Below are positions 11,700-21,735 of a stretch of 64,000 nt of DNA, piece after piece. Origin of the DNA: Primula veris (lineage: Eukaryota; Streptophyta; Magnoliopsida; Ericales; Primulaceae); assembly GCA_963682055.1 (NCBI GenBank), contig OY821748.1:28174661-28238660 (forward strand), in the 5' to 3' direction. Each line of letters opens with the position of its first letter. Position 1 is the stretch's first letter. The position numbers were made by a program, and so were the translations under genes. Below the pieces are notes generated by a model. The model saw nothing but the letters and a program-made list of their open reading frames with translations. It was not told the DNA's origin and made no database searches.

Positions 11700-11790
11700 A
11701 GCAAATGGACAAATCCTTAATTAGTTTCAGTTTCATGGACCAATCCTTAAATACTTTTGTTTTCATGATCCAATCCAAAATTTACTCCCT
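11700..11790. repeat. Right terminal inverted repeat, short form with three units
   Basis: Contains three copies of GGWCCAATCCTT-type units, one of them altered, separated by tagtttcagtttcat and aaatacttttgttttcat. It is the reverse complement of the left TIR with the two middle spacers replaced by one. The sequence at 11836-11915 carries the same short form in the opposite orientation. Confidence 0.75.
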
Positions 11791-11835
11791 TATTTTAGTA
11801 GTAAAAAACACGAATTATTATTTGTTTAATAAAAA

Positions 11836-12424
11836 GAATGGTAAATTTTGGATTGGACCATGAAAACAAAAGTATTTAAGGATTGCTCCATGAAACTGAA
11901 ACTAATTAAGGATTGGTTAATTTCTCCTAACTAACCAATAAAAATGTAAAAAATCAGAAAAAATGTAAAAAATCAGAAAAAATGAAAAAATTCCAGAAAA
12001 TAAAAATGCAAAAATGAAAAAATAAAAAAATATGAAAAAATCCAAAAAATAAAAATAAAAGAGGCAAAACCCCGAAAAAACACGACTTTTTTTAAAAAAA
12101 AATCCCAAAAAATCAACAAAAAACTAAAATCAACAAAATTCCAAAAACGTAAAAAAAAAAACAGTCTGAAAACAGTCTGTTAAAACGGTCTGAAAAATAA
12201 ATAAATTAAAAAACAGTCTGAAAAATAAATTAATTAAAAAAAAGTCTGAAAAAAAAAACAGTCTGAAAAATAAACAGTCTGAAAAATAAAGAAAACAGTC
12301 TGAATACAGCTATGAACTTTCTCCCACTATACCTTACTCAGCACTATTTTAAGCTGACTACTGGTGATGAGTATTAATTTGTTGAGAAAATTAAGGAATA
12401 AACGTATGATTCCACAGTCATACG

Positions 12425-12475
<51 letters not shown>

Positions 12476-12715
12476 TACATAGATATATACATAAATACAC
12501 AGGCGGTGGTGGAGCCAGGCCGCTGGCGACGACGAGATGGAGGAGGAGTGAACCTCCGACGGCAACGGCGGAGATGGAGGGAAAGACGGAGGAGCGGTTG
12601 TGGTGGTAGGTTTATGTGAGTTATATATGTATGTAGAGAGAGAGAGGGACCAATCCTTAAATAGTTTTGTTTTCATGGTCCAATCCTTAATTTTCTCTAA
12701 AAGGGGTAAAAAGAA
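11836..12715. mobile_element. Small MULE copy lacking genes (non-autonomous), boundaries tentative
   Basis: A left-type TIR (short form) begins about 11836, only some 50 bp after the right TIR of the previous element. An A-rich stretch, six CAGTCTG motifs (12150-12310), a TA microsatellite and a GC-rich block (12505-12600) follow. Near 12652-12705 are two TIR units in right-end orientation. No transposase or protease sequence is present. Alternatively this is a patchwork of two broken ends and not one element. Confidence 0.5.
12426..12472. repeat. TA microsatellite
   Basis: An uninterrupted (TA)n run of about 47 bp at the same place relative to the GC-rich block as the longer run at 21186-21253. 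Confidence 0.9.
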
Positions 12716-12993
12716 TGTAATGTTATAGGATATTATTGGCCATCTTGGGCCTTACTCTATTGGGTCTATCTTGAGTTTTCCTAGCATACGTAACCCTACC
12801 TTCTATTATATAAAGAGGGTCAGTGATCTCTTGATGTATCTCGATGTACAATCATATTAATGAATAAACACTTCATCTGTTATTTCTCATACCTCTCTCT
12901 ATATCTATACATATCTCTATATATATCTATAACGAGCTAATATGTCACACAACACGTTATCGGCACTTTGCTCGCGGAAAATAGGATATACGC
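12652..12993. repeat. Segment duplicated at 13112-13453 (TIR end + LTR + start of Copia interior)
   Basis: The block made of two TIR units, aaaaggggtaaaaagaatgtaa, a complete 234-bp LTR and the first 38 or so interior bases is repeated about 460 bp downstream. The LTR copies differ at about 3 of 234 positions. The sequence between the blocks (12994-13111) holds the other half of a full four-unit TIR. Confidence 0.85.
12721..12954 (+). repeat. Extra LTR (first of three) of Copia element 1
   Basis: 234 bp, TG...CA, preceded by tgtaa like the second copy. It differs from the LTR at 13181-13414 at about 3 positions and is followed by about 38 bp of element interior that stops abruptly. Confidence 0.85.
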
Positions 12994-13046
12994 TAGATAG
13001 ACATATATCTTTGATATTAAAACATAATATATGTATTATATATATT

Positions 13047-13160
13047 GAACCAATACTTAATTAGTTTCAGAAATAATGGACCAATCCTTAATTAAATTTT
13101 ATATCCGGACCAATCCTTAAATAGTTTTGTTTTCATGGTCCAATACTTAATTTTCTCTAA
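13047..13160. repeat. Full four-unit MULE right TIR
   Basis: The reverse complement of the left TIR at 226-340 over its whole length, with the four units in the same spacing. The Copia LTR starts 20 bp further on, so the retrotransposon inserted beside or just inside the MULE's outer end. Confidence 0.8.
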
Positions 13161-13180
13161 AAGGGGTAAAAAGAATGTAA

Positions 13181-13414
13181 TGTTATAGGATATTATTGGC
13201 CATCTTGGGCCTTACTCTATTGGGTCTATCTTGGGTTTTCCTAGCATACGTAACCCTACCTTCTATTATATAAAGAGGGTCAGTGATCTCTTGATGTATC
13301 TCGATGTACAATCATATTAATGAATAAACACTTCGTCTGTTATTTCTCATACCTCTCTCTATATCTATACATATTTCTATATATATCTATAACGAGCTAA
13401 TATGTCACACAACA
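13181..13414 (+). repeat. 5' LTR of Copia element 1
   Basis: 234 bp with a TATA-like tattatataaag about 100 bp from its start and a CT-rich stretch beyond. It matches 18668-18901 with about 10 differences. Confidence 0.9.
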
Positions 13415-16400
13415 CGTTATCGGCACTTTGCTCGCGGAAAATAGGATATACGCTCGCGGATATTGGAGATTTTTGGTAAACGCACGGATATTGGGTATTT
13501 ATAAACCTTGAGGTTTATCCGGGTTTTTAGGGTTTTGCTATATCGACCTTCACCAACATACCGTGCGTAAGGTACCGAATTCAAAACTTAATTTATTTCA
13601 TATATGTGATCGCACGTATTATTTTATGGATAACTAAAACATGATAAATATCTCGTAGTATATAATCCATGTGTATTAGATTTTGTTACTTGTATGGATA
13701 GCTATATATGATCGTAACAAAATAACCAAAATTGCATGTATTTGTTGAAGAAAAAAAAAACTATGCGTGATAGATTTTTTTTACTGTCTAACATGATCAA
13801 TCTGTCTATAAAAACCAACTTATATGTAATATGTATAGTGTACAGTAAAATTGTATTTTTATACAAACAAAATCAGTAAAAGACATATAATCGGGTTGTA
13901 AATCGGAAATCATGTAATTGTGAAACATGTATTAATCTGTGGGATTAAATCTGTAAAAAAAACTGAAAACAGTAGGACTGTTTTGTAATTCGCTGAAACT
14001 ATTGACTGTGCATGTTAATTACTAAAGGACTAAACTGAAACTTGTCTGAAATTATGGACTGAAGCTGTAGTAATGCTGTAAATATATATATAGTTTGCTG
14101 AAATTACACGGATAGTCCCTGTAGTATATTACATGTATAAAAACAGTATATATGTGTTATAAAAGTCAATATTCGGTCTAAATATTCACCCACATGCATA
14201 TATATATATTTATTAAAAAAGCAAGTGAATAAAAATTGCATGTTAATTGAATAAATTGATATGTTTCCATGTATAATTTAAACACTTTGCATGTTAAAAA
14301 TTACTATATATAGAATTAATTGGTAATTAAAAATATATTGTTTGCTTGCATGTTAAAACTACCATGTATAGAATTACTTATATGGCAATAAACCGTAGAT
14401 AATTGATTGATATATTGTTAGCATAATCAACATCTCTTTTGATATTTGGTATGATATAATTTGTGTGATTGATAATCCTGAATTGATTTAGTTTATCACC
14501 AAATCTACTGCAGGATTAGATATATATCATGAATATATTTTATACTGTCTTGTATATATATATGGTTATCTAGAATAGATACATCTGTTATTTATTGCCA
14601 TGAATGGTAGAATTGCGAAATCATATATATTTACATTTAAGTTGGAAAAATTATGAATCTTCCCTAAATAGGCTCACCTATTTGGATACGATGTCTAGGA
14701 AAGATATAGGCGGAAGTCGATATCCTAATGAGGTCGGGTTTTAAGTGTCATTCGTGCCCTCCACCCTCACCGTCTTTCCAAATCGAAATCTTTGGTAAAA
14801 CCAAATTGATTTGTCAAATATGAGGTCTTATACTCATGTAGGTCCTGCCGTACCTTGTTGAGTTATAAAATATTCGAGAAAACCAGTGTTATCTGGTAAT
14901 AGCTTATAAAAGAATTGAAATTTCTTTACATAGCCTCCATTCAATACGACCAAAAGCGTATTTTAGAGGAGTTGAAATGTTTTTCAAGTGGTTGCTACCA
15001 CATTCTTTAAATCATTTAAAGTTACCTTATCATTTCGCCTGTCGTCGAAATGATAAAGGATTTAGATGCTAAGACATGATTGTCTATACTATCATTCGCC
15101 TGTCGTCGATTGATAAGAGCATTTTTATATTGTGGCATTGACCGGATGAGATATTCCTGTGTCAAAAGACGAAGCTTGATTTATAATCGCATCGCATTTG
15201 GATTCTCTCTGAGAATATATTTCGTGATTAATCCGAAATTCATGCCACTAATGCTCACTTTGAAAGAACAGTATGTGTAAAGATCACGAAATGAACTCGT
15301 AGAATTCTTGTAAAGAATTAAAGGAGTTATTGTGGACTTATCCAACCGTAAGACGGACGAATAATATAAATGGTTATGGTTGATGCATCGACAATATGGT
15401 CACATTTTACTGTTGTCCACATAAATGCAGCACTTTCCAAACTCTTAGCCTTATCATTAAGTTGATGGCTTATGATCCGGATTATCCTGAAAAGTCTAGT
15501 CGACTTGATAATTCCGAAGAGTTAAAATCAAAATTTCGATTTGAATTACTTGAGTTTGGAAATTGAAATTGAACATCCTGTCGATTGTGTTCAGACTCAA
15601 ATGGACTCACGAAAAGTTTGATGATTCGACTGCAAATGGTTGCACGCACTTCTTGGTCTTTCGCACCAAGATTTATATTTCCGTGTGGGGTTATGCTATT
15701 TTGCTGCATTGGTCCGTTATGAGGCCCATAGACACTCAGACACCATATGCGTACTAGCTGGTTACTTGTTATGAGCCAGAAGTCTCATATTAATGCGTGT
15801 TTAGAGTGCTTAATTAATATTTTGATTGAGCCACTATAGCGTTCAAAATATGGATCTCTGAAAATCGGGGACATAAGTCGATTATGAATCTCTTGCCTAT
15901 CATTTGATAGAGTGACCTTGGCAAGCGATCTCTTTACCGCATGACATGCGAAAGTGACATCGCTAAGACTGCTCTCCCCGTCGTTAGGGGGAGATTTGCA
16001 CGTTACCATTGATAAGAAACGACGTGAAGTAACGTGGCATAACCCACTCAATCTTAGCTTGATCCCCAAAACTGCACTTAGTGATAAGTAAGTGCATAGA
16101 CTCCCTCAAGTCTAACTAAATGTCAGACGCATTTAATGACTTTATGAGATGTCACGAGATCATTTATACCTGCTACAAAATGCTTGCAAGGATAGACGTC
16201 CCTGTCAGACGCCGTGTTCATGTCGTAACACGTTGCTTTGGCCGAACCCGTCAAGCAAAGGACGCTGCCGTCGGCCGTCAGTCTGTCGTCCTTCCCAAGA
16301 TATGAGGAAGTTGACCGGTTCTTAATTCGTTCAGCCCCGGAGGTGGTGAACTGAAACTCGTTTGTCGCACGAGATTATAAAGGATCAAGGAGATGTGTGA

Positions 16401-16849
16401 TTTCCTCCTCATCCTAAGAATCTCGAAATATCAGTCGATCATGATATCTTAGATGATATTAAAGCGAAACGAGACTGTCATTGATTACTTGTTCATATAT
16501 TCAGTGACGACTGATAATATGAGCAAATTATGACAGCGAACCATGTACCGTTGCCTGAAGTTAACGGAGAATAGACTGTACTAATGGAAACTTGCAATCC
16601 AAGTAGACTCCTTAGCGAAAATGTGTTCGGACCTGTAGCTCCAACACCACCAATGTTAAACGAGTTTATTTATTTGGTTATTCGTAAGGAAGAGTGATGA
16701 GAATAATGATATTGTAGAATGCTTGCCTAGTAGCGCAAGGCTTCTCTCACACCTTGGAATTGATTACGAGATGGTTGATTTCCTCGTAATGGACATTATA
16801 AGAGTCCCCTACTTTACCAGTTTAGTAGTTTCCGAAAAACTGAGTATGC

Positions 16850-17880
16850 AGCCATGAATGTGGTCACGGTTTTATCTCTATGGGGATTTAGACAAAACGA
16901 TATAGATGAAGGTCCCTTTGTGACTTAATAATGCTTGAATCAAGGAATTCCTGACCACGGAACACGATCTCAATTAAATGAGACGTTCACTATATGGATT
17001 AAAATAATCTAAGCGGATGTGGTATACCCGCCTAAGTGAGTATTTGATTAGCTAGGGATACTTGAACTAGTATTATGCCCTTGTGTGTTTTATTATGCGA
17101 TCCACTTTTGGATTTGCCTTCGAGATGAAGGATCTTGGGAAGAAACGGTAGTGAGTCGGCCTGATGATCGAGCCCCGTAAAGATTGAATCTAAGTCCATG
17201 ATTCAGACTACACCCAGAAGGTGTTATGACATTTTAGTCATCATGACGCTAAGTCGTCAGATTCTCCCATGATCGTTCGATCACTAGACATTGATATAGA
17301 CCCAGTCCGTCCCTGATGAGATGATGAAGAGATATTGAACCATGATATTCATATCTAAGTATAATAAGCGCATCATTGTACTTGGTCTAATGTGCTAGGA
17401 CGAACATTCGTCTGTTGTGAATGGTATAGCTCGACACAACATCGCGCTAACACGCTGCCATCGAAATGGCACTAAAGACACATTCCCTTACCTTATGGTA
17501 ATTTTGGAAGTGGGCTAGTTTATCCTATTTGCGTCATCGAGTGTACCTACCCCCTTCGGTACTCGAATTAACGCAACCCTTTTTCGGTTATACCAATGCC
17601 GGTTACTTATCAGACCTGCATAAGGGATATTCCTAACATGGTCTGTCTTTACCATTAGGAATAAGGAAATATCTTGGAGGTCTTGGAATGACTCCAAACG
17701 AATCACTCCGATCTACCCGTGCTCTATGAGACGACTAGAGAGTGTATATGGCTTCGAGCTCGTATTAGCCATATTTGACTTACATATGCTCTGTCTCACG
17801 ATCCATATAAAACACTTGTCTTATTTGAGGACAACTTGTTGTTATCGATCAAGAGAGACATGATTAGATTATGCTATTTA
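16850..17880 (+). pseudogene. Remnant of Copia reverse transcriptase-RNase H
   Basis: With frame changes and many stops one can read FEMKDLGK (about 17119), a stretch like the following IEHLKDGI region, then GYTNAGYLSD (about 17580) and a stretch matching the ISWRS...SSNHAEI region of RNase H. These are hallmark words of plant Copia polyproteins in their normal order. Upstream, gag, protease and integrase are too decayed to place. No function is expected. Confidence 0.7.
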
Positions 17881-17924
17881 GCATTTATTGCCAAAATAAA
17901 TCTTCACATATGAAGTTTAAGAGC

Positions 17925-18160
17925 ATCCTGTCGAATGATCGTTTTATTCCACGTTAGATTTTCTTGCATACAGTCGTGTGCAAGTAAATGAGGCATCCAG
18001 TCGAATGCTCGTACTCTTTCTTGGAATATGAAATTTTTGCACTCAGTCGTGTGCAAGTGAGGGAGAGCATCCAAGTGAATGCTTATTGCACTAATTACAA
18101 CTTAGTCGAAATCCTCGCACCCTGTCGTGTGCAAGTGAGGGACAGCATCCAGTCGCATGC
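17925..18160 (+). repeat. Imperfect repeats gcatcCAGTCGaatgctcg / CAGTCGTGTGCAAGTgag
   Basis: Alternating words gcatccagtcgaatgctcg and gcactcagtcgtgtgcaagtgag occur about three times each between the RNase H remnant and the 3' LTR. They lie in the 3' untranslated part of the element. Confidence 0.75.
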
Positions 18161-18169
18161 TCGTGTACT

Positions 18170-18595
18170 CTTTTTATCCTTAGACCAAGGTTTTTTTTCC
18201 CACTGGGTTTTCCTTGGCAAGGTTTTTAGCGAGACACGTTCCCATTATATCTCACTTAAGATTGCCTAAATTAGGGGGAGTATCATGTTGTATACTTCTT
18301 ACCACTGTGTACTCTTTTGTCCTTCGACTAGAGGTTTTTCCCACTGGATTTACTCTAGCAAGGTTTTGATGAGGCACCTGTTTTGTGGTTGATCTCCTAC
18401 TACTACCACGCACTCTTTTTCCTTCGATCAGATATTTTCCCATTGGGTTTGCTCTGGTAAGGTTTTGATGAGGCATACTATTTTATGGTTAGTTAATTAC
18501 ATAGAATTTCGGCCTATATCATTCGGTTACACAGTTTCTCCTAGGTACCGGTTTTGTCCCACACTGGGTTTTCCGTCCCTAAGGTTTTTATGTGT
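18170..18595 (+). repeat. Repeats of cccactgggtttt...aaggttttgatgaggca
   Basis: Four imperfect copies of a unit with ttttcccactggrttt then ggcaaggttttgatgaggca, at about 18190, 18325, 18435 and 18555. Such repeats before the 3' LTR are familiar from plant Copia elements of the Ale/Retrofit group (recall). Confidence 0.75.
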
Positions 18596-18667
18596 TTAGC
18601 ACTGCGAATGAACTCGACTCACATCGACAGCATGAAGACGAAGAAATCAAGACGTCCAAACGGGGAG

Positions 18668-18901
18668 TGTTGTAGGATATTATTGGCCATCTTGGGCCTT
18701 ACTCTATTGGACCTATCTTGGGCTTTCCTAGCATATGTAACCCTACCCTCTATTATATAAAGAGGGTCAGTGGTCTCTTGATGTATCTCGATGTACAATC
18801 ATATTAATGAATAAACACTTCGTCTGTTGTTTCTCATACTTCTCTCTATATCTATACATATCTCTATATATATCTATAACGAGCTAATATGTCACACAAC
18901 A
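18668..18901 (+). repeat. 3' LTR of Copia element 1
   Basis: 234 bp, begins tgttgtagg, ends cacacaaca and is followed by the target duplicate tgtaa. Confidence 0.9.
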
Positions 18902-18906
18902 TGTAA

Positions 18907-20814
18907 CAATTAATGCTTTATTTAATAATGAATATGTGGAGTGTTCTACATATTGTTACTTATATGTACATTTATTTTTTAAATAGGAAATTTGTATACC
19001 ACTTTTAAAAATAAATTAACAAAAACACAAATGTCGAAATATTTCTTTCCCCAAAAGTAACAATTTCTAATTTCATTCACAATCATTTTCTTCTTTTTCT
19101 CTCTATCTCTACTCCCCCTGCTTAGGGATTTTTTTTTCGTTGCTCGGTTTACCAAATATAAACCAAATATTATAACGAACCCGGACTTATCAGGTTCACG
19201 TCTCACATACGTGACATTCTATTCTCTACTCTTTTTAAAATTCATCAAACATCAAGCGAATTAAAAATTGTCACGCTCTAATCAGACATAATAAGTGATC
19301 CATGTCCCATGTGGCAATTAAACAAAGGTTGGCTGCGGCCGTATGTGTGTGTGTTCGTTTACGTTTACATACGTTTATTCTGTCCATATACTTGTCTTAA
19401 CCATAATTATTATCGCTGCGTATTGAGTGTGATCTGTTGAGTGAAACACGAGTGAATTGCGAGGCATACACGAGTGAATGAGAGAGGCAAACACGGGTGA
19501 ACGAGCGAGTCGTTGTTTGGCTGAACAAACAGGCGGTTAACGTGGGCTTTAACCCCAGTTTGTGCCATCACTTGGTTGGTTTCGAAAACGAAAAATTAAC
19601 CATGTGACAACTGATATCAGAATTATTTGTCTATTTTTAAAACTTTGAGATTATCTGAGTTCGCTAACCTTATAAAAACTAGAAAAAAAGAACGATTGCA
19701 AAAATACAAACAAATATATTATAAAATATTATGATTTGAATATACAGTAATAAAATCTTTGATTTGTAGATACAAACATTTTTTTTACTATTTGATTTTG
19801 GGATTTATACACGTGAACGCTTTCCAGTTCACACTAATGGTCTCCCTACGTAGATTTTAAATCTTTTAAAAACACAAATTTAATTCTTAGCTAAATTCGT
19901 CCCTAGATTCGATTTCTTAATATCTTACCCAATTATTTACTGTATATGTTCTCGTGCTAGTGTGAGATTTTCATACATGGAAAAAACATGTTCTGGGGCC
20001 ATGATTACCGATAAAGTTGATGAATTATGTGAAAATATGTTAAGTAATATTGTATATGTTGATATAAAGCATATGGGTTTAGATCGTAATTTCAACAATA
20101 ATTTTGTTTTCCATGGAAAAAATTGAATAAGTAAAGAGCACTCAGTAATAACTGTTTGCAAACTAAATTGAATATGTTAGTTGTGAATTAAAATGAAAAC
20201 TAAAGCTCTTTATATAACTGTTTTTCTATGTTTTGTCAAGTCAAATAATAATAAAAATCTTTTAATGTCAATTAGACAGATATCTTCATCGGTCCATCAA
20301 CTCAAACACTAGCATATATCACTTCATTTGATTTAGTATTAAGTCAAAAAATATACTTTCTAATGGACAAAATTTAACAAAATCGTAAGCATTCCAAAAA
20401 TTATTTGCAAAATATCGCTCTTCCTTTTGATGATAGAATCAAGAAAGTACCTGTCGTCCAATATTGCTGCAATGACATGCAAAAAAAATCGCTATATGTA
20501 GGAGCGGTTTGCCTATGTGCAATTGACAACCATGCGAACCGCATCATGCATAGTCAACACGAGTAATTCCTTTTCTTTTCTTTTTTAAATAAAGTATGTT
20601 TTCTGGATCACAAACCGTTCTAGACCGAAACGATTCGCCCCCATATATATTTTTTTTTTTGTAAATTGCGACGTGGATAAAAATAGTGGCACCCATAATT
20701 AATGGTCTACCAAAATGTAAAAAACAACAAAGGAAAAACCCTCGTTTATAAATGAAATGTACGAAAATAGTCTTATTTCGCTTATCTTGAGTTTACGTTT
20801 ATATATATATATAT
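18907..20814. other. AT-rich non-coding DNA, no gene seen
   Basis: Reading frames here are short and unlike proteins. The CAGWCTG motif is absent, so this is not part of the MULE. It continues the sequence interrupted by Copia 1 (caattaatgctttattt after the tgtaa). Confidence 0.7.
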
Positions 20815-20964
20815 AAAAAACAGTCTAAACTTTTATATATATATATGAAAAACAGTCTGAACTTTTATATATATATATATATAAAAACAGTCTGAATTTT
20901 TATATATATATATATATAAAACAGTCTGAACTTTTATATATATATATATGAAAAACAGTCTGAA

Positions 20965-21001
<37 letters not shown>

Positions 21002-21172
21002 GTCTGAACTTTTATATATATATATAAAACAGTCTGAACTTTTTTATATATATATATAAACAGTCTGAAATTTTATATATATATATATAAAAACAGTCTG
21101 AACTTTTATATATATATATGAAAAACAGTCTGAACTTTTATATATATATATATAAAAACAGTCTGAACTTTT
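20815..21172. repeat. Minisatellite of TA runs alternating with AAAACAGTCTGAACTTT
   Basis: About 11 tandem units of roughly 30 bp, each a (TA)n run of varying length followed by aaaacagtctgaactttt. The motif is the same as in the MULE introns. Here it has become a true tandem array. Confidence 0.9.
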
Positions 21173-21183
21173 ACAGCAGTAGA

Positions 21184-21185
<2 letters not shown>

Positions 21186-21254
<69 letters not shown>

Positions 21255-21398
21255 TAGATATATATATATATATAGATATATACATATATACATATGCGGC
21301 GGTGGAGGCAGGCCGTTTGCGACGACGAGAGAGAGGGAGAAGGAGCGAACCTCCGACGGCAGCGGTGGAGGTGGAGGGAGCGACGGAGGAGCGGCAGC

Positions 21399-21464
<66 letters not shown>

Positions 21465-21735
21465 GTGTGTATGTATGTATGTGTGTATGTATGTAGAGAG
21501 AGAGATATTTTGGGGAGAAAATTGTTTTCTCTGAAACTGTGGGTTTTTTTTTTAGAAAGAGAGAATGATTAATTAGATAAATAGAATTAGGAGAGATTTT
21601 ATATTTAATGATTAATTGACCAATGCTTAATTAGTTTTAGAAATAATGGTACAATCCTTAATTAAATTTTATATCCGAACCAATTCTTAAATACTTTTAT
21701 TTTTATGGTCCAATCCTTAATTTTCTATTTTAAAT
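21186..21735. mobile_element. MULE right-end fragment with full TIR
   Basis: A (TA)n run is followed by a GC-rich block (21295-21405) very like 12505-12600 (gcggcggtggaggcaggccg, gacgacgag, acctccgacggca). A poly-A, a second (TA)n run (21415-21462), GA-rich DNA and a four-unit TIR in right-end orientation (21611-21725) follow. No left end lies nearby, so with 20815-21172 this is either a solitary end or the far right end of the MULE starting at 226, split by later insertions. Confidence 0.7.

Larger units (their letters stand above)
226..11790. mobile_element. Mutator-like DNA transposon with Ulp1 protease (KI-MULE/CUMULE type)
   Basis: Related inverted repeats lie at 226-340 and 11700-11790. 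Just inside each end is a CT-rich leader (GA-rich on the + strand at the right). A mudrA-type transposase runs rightward and a Ulp1-like protease gene runs leftward, so the two genes converge, the same layout as maize MuDR (mudrA/mudrB). Plant MULEs with a captured Ulp1-type cysteine protease are known as Kaonashi (Arabidopsis) and CUMULE (melon). At about 11.5 kb it is large, mainly because its introns and spacers are swollen with the CAGWCTG motif. Both genes have premature stops, so this copy is probably not autonomous now. The TIR pairing is not certain: the left end has four units and the right end at 11700-11790 only three, so the true partner could be 13047-13160 or 21611-21725. Confidence 0.8.
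13181..18901 (+). mobile_element. Copia-type LTR retrotransposon 1 (decayed)
   Basis: LTRs of exactly 234 bp at both ends begin TGTT and end ACA. A 5-bp duplication tgtaa flanks them (13176-13180 and 18902-18906). After the 5' LTR comes cgttatcggcac, which resembles the CGTTATCAGCAC primer site I recall from Ale/Retrofit-like Copia elements. A purine run (aaacggggag) precedes the 3' LTR. The LTRs differ at about 10 of 234 positions (4%). No long open reading frame remains; remnants of reverse transcriptase and RNase H are readable at 16850-17880. Confidence 0.85.

Noticed and set aside
12425..12676. 83-residue minus-strand frame with Pro/Ser stretch
   Set aside because: It spans the TA run, the GC-rich block and a TIR end. 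No independent support.
21044..21572. Reading frames rich in Tyr-Ile on both strands
   Set aside because: They are translations of TA microsatellites and of the GC-rich block, with no protein-like composition.
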